64,000 nt of DNA from Streptomyces olivaceoviridis (GCF_014650115.1 NZ_BMUI01000008.1:283069-347068); one strand, 5' to 3'. Counted from the stretch's first letter, positions 14,190-25,600 are shown. Made by a program: numbers and translations. The notes: generated by a model not told the origin, from the sequence alone.

Positions 14190-14852
14190 GTGACCCAGGG
14201 GGGCGTGGCCGAGGAGAGCGCGGACCAGGGCGGCGCGGACGAGCATCTCATCCGGGAGGCCGAGAAGATCGCTGTCGCGCTGGGCCGCATGTTCCCCGGC
14301 CTGTGCGAGGTGGTGCTGCACGACCTGCGGCACCCGGACCACGCGATCCGCGCGATCGAGAACAACCTGTCGGGCCGTCAGGTGGGCGACTCGGTGACCG
14401 AGTTGGGCCTGGCCCGCATCGCCGACCCCCAGTACCCGAGCGTCATCCAGAACTATCCCAACCAGTTCCCCGACGGCCGCCCGGCGAAGAGCACCTCCAT
14501 CGGCATCAAGAACGCCGCCGGCGAGTACATCGCGGCCCTGTGCCTGAACCTGGACGTGTCCGTCCTGTCCCCGGTCACCCTGGCCTTGTCCAACCTCGTG
14601 GCCACGGACACCGAGCACCGCGACCGGCCCCTGGAGACCCTGCGGGACCGCACCGCGCGCGAACTGCGCCAGGCGGTGGAAACCCGGGCCGCCGAGCGCG
14701 CCGCCACGCCCCGCTCACTGAGCCGGGAGGACAAGAAGGCCCTCGTACGACAGCTGCAACGAGACGGCTACTTCGACTCGCGCGACGCCGCTCAGACCAT
14801 CGCGGACCTGCTTGGCGTGTCCCGGGCCACGGTCTACAACTACGCGAAGTGA
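14190..14852 (+). CDS. YheO/DauR-type helix-turn-helix regulator
   Basis: 220 residues from the GTG at 14190, chosen because GGAGG lies 5 nt upstream; an ATG at 14163 would be nearly leaderless and lacks one. Residues 20-130 form the PAS-like YheO domain (MFPGLCEVVLHDL, then IAALCLNLDVS). The C-terminal 60 residues hold a helix-turn-helix ending RDAAQTIADLLGVSRATVYNYAK, the form seen in DauR and its relatives. DauR controls D-arginine catabolism in Pseudomonas; here the next genes encode a D-threonine aldolase-like enzyme and a PLP dehydratase, so a related D- or beta-hydroxy-amino acid signal is likely. The aldolase gene begins 14 bp after the stop. Confidence 0.85.
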   Translation: MTQGGVAEESADQGGADEHLIREAEKIAVALGRMFPGLCEVVLHDLRHPDHAIRAIENNLSGRQVGDSVTELGLARIADPQYPSVIQNYPNQFPDGRPAKSTSIGIKNAAGEYIAALCLNLDVSVLSPVTLALSNLVATDTEHRDRPLETLRDRTARELRQAVETRAAERAATPRSLSREDKKALVRQLQRDGYFDSRDAAQTIADLLGVSRATVYNYAK

Positions 14853-14866
14853 GAGGTCACCCGCCC

Positions 14867-16051
14867 ATGACGACCGGGCCCGTCCCCGCCCCGCCCTCCC
14901 CCGCCGCCAGGACCCTGGCGGACCCCGACACCCCGTTCGCCGTGGTCGACGTGCACCGGGTTCGGCGCAACGCCGCCCGCCTGCGGGCACGGGCGGACCG
15001 CCTCGGGGTCGCACTGCGCCCCCATGTGAAGACGGCCAAGAGCCTGGGCGCCGCCGCCCTCCTGCACGACGGCGCCCCCGGCCCCGTCACCGTCTCCACG
15101 CTCGCCGAGGCCGAGGCGTTCGCCGACGCCGGATATCGCGACATCACCTACGCCGTCGGCATCGAACCGCACAAACTCCCGCGCGTCATCGCCCTGTTGC
15201 GCCGCGGTGTCACCCTGCGCGTCCTGTTGGACAGCACCGAGCAGGCGACGTTCGTCGCCGCGACCGCACGGGAGGCCGGCATCGCCCTTCCCGCCCAGAT
15301 CGAGATCGACTGCGACGGCCACCGCGGCGGCCTCAGGCCCGACGCCCCGGGACTCACCGGCATCGCCGGGGTCCTGCACGACGCGGGCTGCCTGGACGGC
15401 GTACTGACCCACGCGGGCGAGTCGTACTTCTGCTACACCGCCGGGGAACAGCGCCAGGCGGCGCGGAACGAACGCGACGCCGTGGTCGCCGCGGCCGACC
15501 GGCTCCGCGCGGCCGGCCTGCCCGTGCCCACCGTCAGTGTGGGCTCCACCCCCACCGCCCACGCCGCCGAGGACCTGAGCGGAGTCACCGAACTCCGCGC
15601 GGGCAACTACGCCTTCTTCGACCTGGTGATGGCCGGCCTCGGCGTCTGCGACCTGGACGACCTCGCCCTGTCGGTCGTGGTCACCGTCATCGGCCACCGT
15701 CCCGAGTACGGATGGATCGTCACCGACGGCGGCTGGATGGCCATGTCGCGCGACCGCGGCACCGCCGTCCAGCCGCAGGACCAGGGTTACGGCCTGGTCA
15801 CCGACCTGTCCGGCACGCTGGTCCCGGACCTGGTCATGACCGCCGCCAGCCAGGAACACGGCACCCTCACCGCCCGCGACGGCGCCGCCCTGCCCGACCT
15901 GCCCATCGGCACCCGCCTGCGGGTCCTGCCCAACCACGCCTGCGCCACCGCCGCCCAGCACCAGGGCTACCACGTCATCGACGGCTCCGGCGGCACGCAG
16001 GCGCCCACGCCCGGGATCGAGGCGTACTGGCCGCGCGTCACCGGCTGGTGA
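14867..16051 (+). CDS. D-threonine aldolase / D-serine dehydratase-like PLP enzyme
   Basis: 394 residues, fold type III PLP enzyme with an alanine-racemase-like barrel. The PLP lysine lies in LRPHVKTAKS. The C-terminal beta domain has the metal-site motif PNHACATAAQHQGY with the His and Cys that bind Zn or Mn in D-threonine aldolases and DSD1-type D-serine dehydratases. The likely reaction is retro-aldol cleavage or dehydration of a D-beta-hydroxy amino acid such as D-threonine, D-serine or a 3-hydroxyaspartate. Second gene of the regulator operon; the dehydratase follows after 69 bp. Aldolase against dehydratase cannot be settled by eye. Confidence 0.82.
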   Translation: MTTGPVPAPPSPAARTLADPDTPFAVVDVHRVRRNAARLRARADRLGVALRPHVKTAKSLGAAALLHDGAPGPVTVSTLAEAEAFADAGYRDITYAVGIEPHKLPRVIALLRRGVTLRVLLDSTEQATFVAATAREAGIALPAQIEIDCDGHRGGLRPDAPGLTGIAGVLHDAGCLDGVLTHAGESYFCYTAGEQRQAARNERDAVVAAADRLRAAGLPVPTVSVGSTPTAHAAEDLSGVTELRAGNYAFFDLVMAGLGVCDLDDLALSVVVTVIGHRPEYGWIVTDGGWMAMSRDRGTAVQPQDQGYGLVTDLSGTLVPDLVMTAASQEHGTLTARDGAALPDLPIGTRLRVLPNHACATAAQHQGYHVIDGSGGTQAPTPGIEAYWPRVTGW

Positions 16052-16120
16052 CCCCGCCCGCCATCCGTCTCTCTCCCCCCGCACACCTCCCCGCCCCTCA
16101 AGGACACTTCAAGGACGCCC

Positions 16121-17078
<958 letters not shown>

Positions 17079-17104
<26 letters not shown>

Positions 17105-17867
17105 CGCGGGTGTAGTACTCGGTGCCGAGCAGGCGGTTCCGGGTCTCCTCCGGAAGCCGGGAGAGGAGCGCGGGCAGCGCGCGCTCCCCTTCCGCCTGGC
17201 TGCGGTGCGCCAGGATCGCGGCCCGCTTCGGGCCGCTCCACGGCCGGACGTCCACGGTGTCGGTGACGTGCGCGTCCGGCACGCTCAGCACCGACTTGCC
17301 CACCTGTCCCAGGAGTTCGCCCAGCTCGGCCACGGCCGAGTGGGGATGGGTCGCCAGCCGGACGACCCGGGGCTGCCACGGCTCACCTGCCTCGGGGTAC
17401 AGGTGCCCGAGCCCGGCGGCGGTCACCGCGAGCATGACCATCCGGTGCGTGTGCCGGTGATCGGGGTGCCCGGTCGGCTACCCGTAGGCGTCGTGGGGGA
17501 CGACGGTCTCGGGCCGGACCGCCCTGATGTGGGCGACGAGGTGGCCGACGGCCTCGTCGAGCGGCACCTCGCACCACCGGGACCGGCCGGGAGCGGACGC
17601 GGGGACCCGGTGGTCGGCATGACCGAGCATCCGTGGCGGCTCCCGAATGCCCAGGGCCGCCGGCGAGTCCGCGAGTTCGCCCGCCCGGGGACTGCCGGGC
17701 GCCCATGTGGCCGTGACGACGACGGTACGGGCGCCCGTGGCGGCATGCCGGGCCGGCAGACCGCCGGCGAGGAGGGCTTCGTCGTCCGGGTGGGCGAAGA
17801 CGGCGAGCAGACCGGCCGGCGCGGCTGCCGTCCGTGCGTCCGACCGTCGCTCGGACTCCCCGCTCAC
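17079..17867 (-). pseudogene. PIG-L deacetylase gene interrupted by an in-frame TAG
   Basis: One continuous minus-strand frame of 263 codons encodes a PIG-L/LmbE-type N-acetyl-sugar deacetylase, but a TAG at 17480-17478 splits it. Before the stop come the zinc motif AVFAHPDDEALLAGG and VVPHDAYG; after it, in the same frame, PTGHPDHRHTHR supplies the second zinc motif, and the C-terminal half continues normally. A one-base change (for example TGG or CAG to TAG) explains it. The GTG start overlaps the Nudix stop codon (GTGA). Products of this family deacetylate mycothiol precursors, GlcNAc-containing antibiotics or lipids. It is nonfunctional unless the stop is a sequencing error. Confidence 0.85.
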
Positions 17868-18370
17868 GCCTCCCCCCAGTCCCAGGTGTCGAAGTACTCG
17901 GCCACGCCCGTCCGGCGGGCCTTCGTCACGGCGTTCAGCCGGGCGAAGTCCTGGGCCGGCATCAGCGGGCCCCACGCCTCCAGCGGCAGCACGCGGAACT
18001 CGTCGTGCTCCTCCGGGTCGAGAGTGATGCCCTGGATCCGCGCGTCGCTCAGGCGGCCCCCGTCGAAGATCAGGCCCATGGTGCTGTACGGCCATTCCTC
18101 GCCGGGCAGTCCGTAGACCGCGGCCAGCAGCCGCGGCGGGCCGGACACCGTGATGCCGGTCTCCTCGTGGCACTCCCGCACCGCCGTCTCCCAGGGCCGC
18201 TCACCGGGCTCCATCGTGCCGCCGGGCATGTGCCACGGGTGCGCGGGACTGTACGGGGAGTGGAGCTGGACCGGCCGGTCCCGCTCGTCGGTGAAGTGGA
18301 CGCAGGCGAATCCGGTCGCCTTCATCAGTTGCTCGGCGTACTCCTCGGGCGGGAGCCAGACACGGCTCAC
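17864..18370 (-). CDS. Nudix hydrolase
   Basis: 168 residues. The Nudix box is complete: GGTMEPGERPWETAVRECHEETGI, matching G-x5-E-x7-REVxEExGI with its metal-binding glutamates. The N-terminal residues (LMKATGFACVHFTDERDRPVQL) form the first strands of the fold. The enzyme should hydrolyse a nucleoside diphosphate linked to another moiety; the substrate cannot be chosen. It is upstream of, and coupled by a GTGA overlap to, the broken PIG-L gene, so the pair once formed an operon. It starts opposite to the sigma factor at 18691. Confidence 0.88.
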   Translation of the reverse strand: MSRVWLPPEEYAEQLMKATGFACVHFTDERDRPVQLHSPYSPAHPWHMPGGTMEPGERPWETAVRECHEETGITVSGPPRLLAAVYGLPGEEWPYSTMGLIFDGGRLSDARIQGITLDPEEHDEFRVLPLEAWGPLMPAQDFARLNAVTKARRTGVAEYFDTWDWGEA

Positions 18371-18690
18371 GATGTCTCCTTTCCCCGGTTCCGGACGGCT
18401 GGTCGTCGCGTGCCGCGGGGCGGGGTGTCGCCCCGCCGGTGTGAACGTTCCAGGTCACCGCGGTCCCCCTCGGCGGTCGTCCGGTCGTGTCGTCGGGCTC
18501 AACGACCGGGCCGCGATATCGAACACACGTATTTCGGACGGACCGAGATTGGCCGAAACACCGCTGTCGCCGGGCGGTGGGCCGGCCATCGCCGGGCCCT
18601 CTGTGTCGTGGCCTCCCGCCCGGGTACCCGGCACCCCGTCGGAAGTCGAGAAGAGCGCAAAGCGAGCGACAGAGTCGGAGGGCCGGAACC

Positions 18691-19710
18691 ATGCCTGCGC
18701 CGGCACGATCCGCGGCGGCGGATCCCCGAGAGCGCCGCCGTGCCGCCGCCCGCTCCGCACGTCCGCGGAGCAGGGTGCCGGAGACCGGGGACGAACCCGA
18801 TCTGCTGGGCCGGTACCTGGCCCAGATCGCCGCGACCCCACTGCTCACCGCCGAGGACGAGGTGCGGCTGGCCCGGCGCATCGAGGCCGGTGTGCACGCC
18901 ACGGCGGAACTGGAACGGGCCGAGGCCGGCGAGAGCGGCCTCGCTCCGCACCGGCGCCGGGAGCTGGAGGCGGCCGTACGGGAGGGGTTGCACGCCAAGG
19001 ACCACATGATCCGGGCCAACCTGCGGCTCGTGGTGTCGATCGCCAAGCGGCACGCGCACCGGGGCGTGCCCCTGCTCGACGTGATCCAGGAGGGCAACCT
19101 CGGGCTCATCCGGGCCGTGGAGAAGTTCGACCACACCAAGGGCTTCAAGTTCTCCACGTACGCCACCTGGTGGATCCGCCAGGCGATCGAACGGGGCCTG
19201 GCCCAGCACGCCCGTGCCGTACGGCTGCCCATGCACGTCGTGGAGGAGCTCCAGAAGCTCGCGAAGGCCGAGCGGCGGTTGTACCTGCGCCTCGGCCATG
19301 AGCCGACGGACGACGAGGTCGCCCGGGAGAGCGGATTCGGCGAGGGGCGCGTCGCCTGGCTGCGCCGAGTCGGGCGGCAGACCCTCAGTCTCGACACGCC
19401 CGTGGACGACGCCGGCGAGACCGTGGTCGGCGATCTCATCCCCGCCGCCGACGTGCTCCAGGCCCCGGAGGTGGCCGAGTACCGGGCGCTCGCCGAGGAG
19501 CTGAGGGACGCCCTGGGCACGCTGGCACCCCGCGAGGCCATGATCCTCAGTCTGCGGTACGGGTTGCACGACGGGCAGTCCCGTACGTTGCAGCAGGTGG
19601 CCGACCAGGTGGGGCTCACCCGGGAGCGCGTCCGCCAGCTTGAGAAGGAGTCCCTCGGCCGGCTGCGGGCACCGGAGGCCGGCGAGCGCCTGCTGGAGTG
19701 GGCGGGCTGA
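18691..19710 (+). CDS. Group 2 sigma-70 factor, HrdC/HrdD-like
   Basis: 339 residues. Region 1.2 starts at DLLGRYLAQIAATPLLTAEDE, region 2 contains NLRLVVSIAKRHAHRGVPLLDVIQEGNLGLIRAVEKFD and the -10-binding FKFSTYATWWIRQAI, region 3 follows, and region 4 ends TLQQVADQVGLTRERVRQLEKESL. There is no long acidic region 1.1, so it is a non-essential Hrd-type factor close in length to HrdC and HrdD rather than HrdB. It directs RNA polymerase to HrdB-like promoters under special conditions. The ATG was chosen from start of homology; the ribosome binding site is weak (GGAG 15 nt upstream). The 320-bp divergent spacer before it holds no gene and no promoter I can defend. Confidence 0.88.
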   Translation: MPAPARSAAADPRERRRAAARSARPRSRVPETGDEPDLLGRYLAQIAATPLLTAEDEVRLARRIEAGVHATAELERAEAGESGLAPHRRRELEAAVREGLHAKDHMIRANLRLVVSIAKRHAHRGVPLLDVIQEGNLGLIRAVEKFDHTKGFKFSTYATWWIRQAIERGLAQHARAVRLPMHVVEELQKLAKAERRLYLRLGHEPTDDEVARESGFGEGRVAWLRRVGRQTLSLDTPVDDAGETVVGDLIPAADVLQAPEVAEYRALAEELRDALGTLAPREAMILSLRYGLHDGQSRTLQQVADQVGLTRERVRQLEKESLGRLRAPEAGERLLEWAG

Positions 19711-19824
19711 CGGTACGGGCACCTCCCCGGTGTGCGGGCCGATCACATCGACACGCACACCCCGTATTCCCTGTACCGGCGCCGATCCGGGCGACGGCGC
19801 ACGGCGGGTGTCCCGTGCCGGGGG

Positions 19825-21897
19825 TCAGCCCTCCGCGCGGGCCACGAGCAGAGCCACGTCGTCGTCGCCTCCCGGCGGCCGGAGCCTCTCCAGGACGCGG
19901 TCGCAGGTCTCTCCGAGATCCTGGCCGGCTGTCGCGGTCAGGGCGTCGAGAAGGGTGTCGAGACGGGCGTCGATCGGGTCGCAGCGGGTTTCGACCAGTC
20001 CGTCGGTGTAGAGGGCGAGCTGATCACCGGGGCGGAAGTCGAACGCCGTCGTCTCGAAGGCCGTGCCGCCGACGCCCAGCGGCACACCGGACGGAAGGTC
20101 GAGGAGCTGTGCCGGCCGGCCCGCGCGGACGAGGGCCGGGGGCAGATGACCGGCGAGGCTGATGCGGCACTGGCCGCGCTCGGGGTCGTACTGGCAGTAG
20201 GCGCAGGTGGCGATGGTGTGCTCGACGTCCTCGGTGAGGCGGTCGAGCTGCCGGAGCACCTCCGCCGGGTCGAGGTCGAGTCCGGCGAACGCGCGGGTGG
20301 CGCTGCGCAGTTGCCCCATGCTGGCGGCGGCGTTGATACCGCTGCCCATCACGTCCCCGACGACCAGCGCACTCCTGTCCCCCTGGAGGCGCATGGCGTC
20401 GAACCAGTCACCGCCGATCTCGCTGGCGGCTCCGGCCGGCAGATAGCGGCAGGCGATCGTCAGGCCGGGCAGGCGGGCCGGGAGCTGCGGGAGCAGGCGG
20501 CGCTGGAGGGTGAGGGCGGTGTCGCGGGCGCTCTGGTACCAGCGCGCGTTGTCGATGCAGGTCGCGGCGCGGCCGGCCAGCTCGCAGGCGAGCAGCGCGT
20601 CGTCTTCGTCGAAGGGCGCGGGGTTGCCCGCGCGCGCGAGGCTCAGCGCTCCGAGGACCTCTCCGCGGGCGAGGAGCGGCACCGCGAGGTAGGAGTGCAC
20701 CCCGGTCGTCTCCAGGAGGGAGGCGGCCTCGCTGGTGCGGGCGATGTTCCGCAGGTCCTGGCGGGTGGTCTCGGCCACCAGTACGGGCTGGCGGGTGCGC
20801 ACGCACCGGGTGAGCAGACGGTCGCTGTCGTAGGTGGCGGCCCTTCCGGGCGGTTCGGCCGCGTGCGCGGCTTCGCAGGCGTGGGCCGCCGCGGTGGCCA
20901 CGGCCCGGAAGCGGGCGGGACCGGTGACGGACGGGGCACGTCCGCGCAGGACGTTGTCGAGCACGTGGACGGAGGCGATGTCGGCCAGGTCCGGTACGAC
21001 GACCCCGGCCAGCTCGTGCGCCGTCTGCTCCACGTCGAGGGTCGTACCGATGGAGGCGGAGGCGTGCGCGATCACGGCCAGCCGGTTCCGGGCGCGGGTC
21101 GCGGCGGTGGTCGCCTCGTGCCGCTCGGTGATGTCGACGACGGACGTGGCCACGCCGAGCACCCGGCCCGTGGCGTCCTCCAGCCGGTGGTACGACGCCG
21201 ACCAGGCGTGCTCCCGGTGCGGGTCGGCGGTGGGGCGGCCGACGACGTAGTGGTCGGTCACCGGTTCCCCGGTCTCCAGCACTTGGCGCAGACGGCTCTC
21301 GATGGCCTCGGTGTCCAGGAAGGTCAGGACGTCGCGGACCCGTCGGCCGAGCTGTTCGCCGGCAGACAGGCCGTGCATGCGTTCGAGGGCGGGGTTCACG
21401 GTCAGGTAACGCAGATCGGGGTCGAGGATGGCCAGGCCGATCGGGGACTGGGTGACCAGGCGTGCGGAGAGGGCGACGCCCCGCTCGACCCGCACCACGG
21501 TCGACTGGTCCACGGCCAGGCCCAGGGCGTAGACGTCGCCGAGGTCGTCGAGCAGGCGCATGTTGCGGAACTCCACCAGGCGCGTGCTGCCGTCCTTGTG
21601 CCGGATCGGGAAGGCCCCGGCCCAGTCGGTGCCGGACTCCATGACCTCGGCGAACAGCGTGATGACCTCGTCCCAGTGCTCCTCGTGGACCAGCAGCCGG
21701 GCCGCGAACCGGCCCAGTGCCTCGTCCGCGGTGTAGCCGAACAGCTCCTCCGCCTGGGGGCTCCAGAAGACCACGCGCCCGTTCGTGTCCAGCACCACCG
21801 CGGCGACGCTCAGCAGATCGAGCAGACCGGTGGGCGACGCGCCGGCACCGGCCACGGGCCGGCCCCGGCGAGGCCGGGAGACGTCCGTTCCACCCAT
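19825..21897 (-). CDS. PAS-PAS-GAF-SpoIIE PP2C-type phosphatase
   Basis: 690 residues from an ATG with GAGGAG upstream. Two PAS domains (about 25-135, VVLDTNGRVVFWSPQAEELFG; and 145-260, LAILDPDLRYLTVNPALERMHG) are followed by a GAF domain (about 275-440) and a SpoIIE/PP2C phosphatase domain (about 455-690). The phosphatase metal-site motifs are EIGGDWFDAM, VVGDVMGSG, LYTDGLVE and GGDDDVALLV. Such proteins dephosphorylate anti-sigma-factor antagonists in partner-switching circuits. The RsbW-like kinase encoded 86 bp upstream on the same strand is a natural partner. No transmembrane segment is present, so signals are probably cytoplasmic (redox, ligand). Confidence 0.9.
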   Translation of the reverse strand: MGGTDVSRPRRGRPVAGAGASPTGLLDLLSVAAVVLDTNGRVVFWSPQAEELFGYTADEALGRFAARLLVHEEHWDEVITLFAEVMESGTDWAGAFPIRHKDGSTRLVEFRNMRLLDDLGDVYALGLAVDQSTVVRVERGVALSARLVTQSPIGLAILDPDLRYLTVNPALERMHGLSAGEQLGRRVRDVLTFLDTEAIESRLRQVLETGEPVTDHYVVGRPTADPHREHAWSASYHRLEDATGRVLGVATSVVDITERHEATTAATRARNRLAVIAHASASIGTTLDVEQTAHELAGVVVPDLADIASVHVLDNVLRGRAPSVTGPARFRAVATAAAHACEAAHAAEPPGRAATYDSDRLLTRCVRTRQPVLVAETTRQDLRNIARTSEAASLLETTGVHSYLAVPLLARGEVLGALSLARAGNPAPFDEDDALLACELAGRAATCIDNARWYQSARDTALTLQRRLLPQLPARLPGLTIACRYLPAGAASEIGGDWFDAMRLQGDRSALVVGDVMGSGINAAASMGQLRSATRAFAGLDLDPAEVLRQLDRLTEDVEHTIATCAYCQYDPERGQCRISLAGHLPPALVRAGRPAQLLDLPSGVPLGVGGTAFETTAFDFRPGDQLALYTDGLVETRCDPIDARLDTLLDALTATAGQDLGETCDRVLERLRPPGGDDDVALLVARAEG

Positions 21898-21983
21898 ACG
21901 CCGCTTCTCCTCTGCCACTCGGTCGGAGCGTGCCACGGCCCGTGGGAGCCGCCGGGTACGAGGCGGTGGCCGCTCACCGGTCG

Positions 21984-22463
21984 TCACACCGGGGAGCGGC
22001 CGGCCACGTCCCCGCCGGGATCGTCCGCCAGCATCACGGACGCGGTGATCCGCTTGCCGACCGGTTCCCGGTGCACCTCGAAGCCCTGGCACACGGCCAT
22101 CACGATCTCAAGCCCATGCTGCCCCACCCGGCCCGGATCGGCCGCCTTGGCCACGGGCAGCACCGGCGTGGTGTCCCAGACCGCGATCCCGACGCCGTCC
22201 CCGGACAGCTCCAGATCGACCAGGCACGGTCCCGGCGCGTGCTTGCAGGCGTTGGTGACCAGCTCGCTGACCACCAGCTGGACCACGCCCATCACCCGCT
22301 CCGACACGGGCAGGCCGTGATCGGCCTGCACCCTCGTCAGGAACGCTCGGGCGAGGTCACGTGCCGCCGCGATGTCGGCGGGGCTGCCCTCGTACGCGGC
22401 CGAGGTCATGACGGGACCGGCGCGGTCCGTCCGTCGATCCCCGCTCCGGGCACCCTCGTCCAT
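21984..22463 (-). CDS. RsbW-like ATP-binding anti-sigma/regulatory kinase
   Basis: 159 residues, a lone GHKL ATPase domain. The N box is VVSELVTNACKHA, the G1 box AVWDTTPVLP and the G2-like loop GQHGLEIVMAV. These single-domain kinases are typically anti-sigma factors or phosphorylate STAS-domain antagonists; in Streptomyces there are dozens. It precedes the SpoIIE-type phosphatase gene on the same strand with an 86-bp gap and is probably cotranscribed. No STAS antagonist gene is adjacent, so the switch partner must be encoded elsewhere. GAGGG precedes the ATG. Confidence 0.85.
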   Translation of the reverse strand: MDEGARSGDRRTDRAGPVMTSAAYEGSPADIAAARDLARAFLTRVQADHGLPVSERVMGVVQLVVSELVTNACKHAPGPCLVDLELSGDGVGIAVWDTTPVLPVAKAADPGRVGQHGLEIVMAVCQGFEVHREPVGKRITASVMLADDPGGDVAGRSPV

Positions 22464-22697
22464 ACCGACCGCCCTCTGCCTGAGCGCCTGATCCCTACCT
22501 CGCGTGTACCCCGAAACGGCCGGTATCCGGCCTTGCCGGGGACGGCGAGGACATGAGCGGCACCGGCGCGGGCCCGCGCCGCGGTACCGGCCCGGCCGGA
22601 GACCGGGCCGTCAGGTGCGGCCACGGACGGCTCGGTGGTCAAGCGGCCCCCGGGCAGGCATCATGCGGGGACGAGGCGGGCGGGCGGCGGGGGGCCG

Positions 22698-25600
22698 ATG
22701 GTCGGCGAGGTACGGCGGGACGGGGACGACGGCGGGGCGGCGGAACGGCAGGAGGAGCTGGCCGAAGCGCTCCAGGAGGCTTACCGGCTGCTGCACGCGG
22801 CGACGGGCGGGGAGCCCGCCGAGGCGTGGAGTCCGCTGCTCGAACGGCTGACCGGCATCGAGACCGCGCTGCGGGAGCACGGGGAGAACTTCTTCGTCGT
22901 CTTCGTCTTCGTGGGCCTCGTGCTCGGGATGCGCCGCCTGCACGGGGGTGAGCACGCCTCGTCCGGCTCCGGCGCCAGGGAGCGGGCGGAGGCGTTGCGG
23001 CGCCTGCGGTGGGCGGATCGGAACGGGCCGGTGGACGACCTGCTCGTCGTACAGGCCCGCATGCTGCTGGTCTTCCTGCTCGTGCCCTGGGCCCTGCCCC
23101 GCGCCGACGGCACCGACACGGTCCTGCGGAGCGCGCTGCTCACCCCCGGCTACGGGGAGGAACTGCTGACCGAGTCGGTGCGCCGGGATCTCGTGGAGGC
23201 CAAGGAGATCGTCGACCGGATCGCGGCGGCGCCGATCGGCGCGGAGTTCGAGCAGGGGACCGCGAACGTCAAGCGGGTCATCGAGCGGATGCTGGCGCCG
23301 GGCACGACCCTGTTCGACACGCCGTCCCCCGCCCCGGCCGGCACGGCGGCGGCCGGCGGGGCAGACGCGGCGGGCGCGCGCACGGCCGTGCCCGGCGGCG
23401 GGCGGCCCGTCGATGCCCTGGACGACCCCGAGGCCGCGCTGCTCGACGCCGTACGCGGCCTGGTGGCCCTCGCCGGTGCGCGCAGCACGGCGACGTTCAC
23501 CCGCATCCTGCTCTGGATGCTGACCACCCTGCGGTCCGGGACCGGCGACCACCCGTACGAGGAGCTGCGACTGGACCCGGAGGCCGCGGCGCTGCTGCGC
23601 CGGGCCGCCGTCGGCGGCGCGGCCGGCGCCGACGGCCTGCGCGGCGCCGCCGACCTGGCGCTGCGGTCGCTCCACGCACTGCCACCGGACGCGCCCGAAC
23701 GGGCCCGGGTCGCCCGGCTCCACGCCTGGCTGCTGGTCCACGTGGAGACGCTGGAGCCCGGATCGGTCGACTTCCGCGCCGCGGAGCGGCCCGTGCCGCC
23801 GGCCGAGAGCGACCGCGGCAGCCGTCTGAGGGACTGGCCGGCCGGCCTCGCCCTGGAGCCCGGTCTGGTCGCCCATCTCGACGGCCCGTTACGGGACTTC
23901 TCCGCCGAGCTGGGCGTGCGCGAGCGGCGCTACGCGGCCCGCATCGACCGGCTGCTGGCCTACCGGACCGGCGACACCGGCTACCTGGAGGACGCGGCCG
24001 TCCTGCTCACGGAGGCGATCGACCTGAGCCGCGACTCCTGGTGGGCCACGGCCCTGCGGGCGGAGCTGGCCGAGATCCAGGAGCAGGCCGCCTCGTACGG
24101 CGGCAGCTTCCACGACGCGGACAGCTCCCTGGCCACCCTGCGCGAGCTGGGCACGGCCCTGCGCCACGACGGCTCGCTGCCGCTCGACGCGCCGTTCGCC
24201 CTGGACCTCCTGCTCTCCACCGTGGACCGCGAACTGGGCCACGCGCGGCGTACCGGGAACCACGAGGCACTGCCGCGCCTGGTCGAGGAGCTGCGCGCCC
24301 GGCACGCCGCCCTGCCGGTGGACAGCGACCGGCGCGGCGCGGTGGCGGAGCGGCTGGAGCAGATCGAGGAGCTGGGCTCGGGCGGGCAGCGACAGGCCGC
24401 CGGGGAGGCAGGGCCGGCGGTGGACCTCGCCGCCGAGCTGGAGGACCTGAAACGCACGGTCGCCGAGATCACCCGGGATCTGGACGCTCCGGCGCTGTAC
24501 CACCACCACGAGTACGACCGGCGCGTCACCCTCGGCATGCGGCTGCTCCTCTCCGTCCGGCGCGGCCTGACCGCCCCAGTGCTGCTGGACTGCGCCATCG
24601 GCCAGCTGGCCCGCGCCCGGACACTGCTCGCCGAGGGGCGTGGCGGGGGGCGCCGGGTGGACGTCCTGACGCAACTGGCCGAGGCACACCTCATGCGGGC
24701 CTCCCGGCGCGGTCCGCACACCGCCGCGGACGAGCGGGCGTTCCTGGAGATCACCCATGAGGCGCTGGACGAGCTGGCCGCCGACGTCCTGCTCCAGACC
24801 GGGGCCGACCACGGTCTGTCCGCGGCCCTCAACGGCGACCTGCTGGCGGAGCGGCTGGCGTGGGCCGCGCTCCTGCTCCGTCGGCCCGCCGACGCGGTGG
24901 CCGGTCTGGAGAAGGGGCGGGCCCTGGTGCACCAGGCCGCCACCGCCTCCTGGAGCATTCCCGAACTCCTCGACGCCGCCGGCCACCCGGAACTGGCCCG
25001 GCGGTGGCGCACCCGGATCCCCGCCGACCCGCTGCGCCCGCGGACCGGTGACGCGTCGGCCCCGGCCGCCGCCACCCCGCCCATCCCCAGCGCCCTGCGG
25101 CGTGACGCACTGGCCGCGCTGGGTGTCCGTCCCCGCCCCGGACAAGGCCGGCGCGCCCGGCAGGTGGTGGGCGCCGCGGACGTCGCCGCGCTCACCGAGG
25201 GTCTCGCCGCCTCGGGCGCGGACGCGCTGGTCTATCTGCTGCCGGGCCTGCCGCTGCCCCCGACCGGCGGCTCGTACCCCGGCCACGCGCTGATCCTGCG
25301 TCCCGGCGCCGAACCCGTCATGCTGCCGCTTCCGGAGTTGATCCGTCCCGGCAGCGCGCCGCTGGAGCGGTACCTCAAGGCCGCGGTGGCGCGTTCCCGG
25401 GCGCTCGTCCACCCGACCATGCACACGTCGTACCGGGCCGCCTTCGAGCTGGACTGGCAGGCCGCGCTGCGCGCCCTGTGCGACTGGGCGTGGCCGGCGG
25501 TCATGGGTCCGGTGCTCTCGGCGGTGCGCTCGGCACCGGGCGCGCGGGTGCCGCCGGACCGGCCGCCGCGGCTCGTGCTGGTGCCCTGCGGCCGGATCAG

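Noticed and set aside
22506..22528. GGGTAC with GGAT on the minus strand before the RsbW-like kinase gene as a sigma-B promoter
   Set aside because: The spacer is 13 nt, one less than the consensus range, so it was not listed as a promoter; it may still merit a test.
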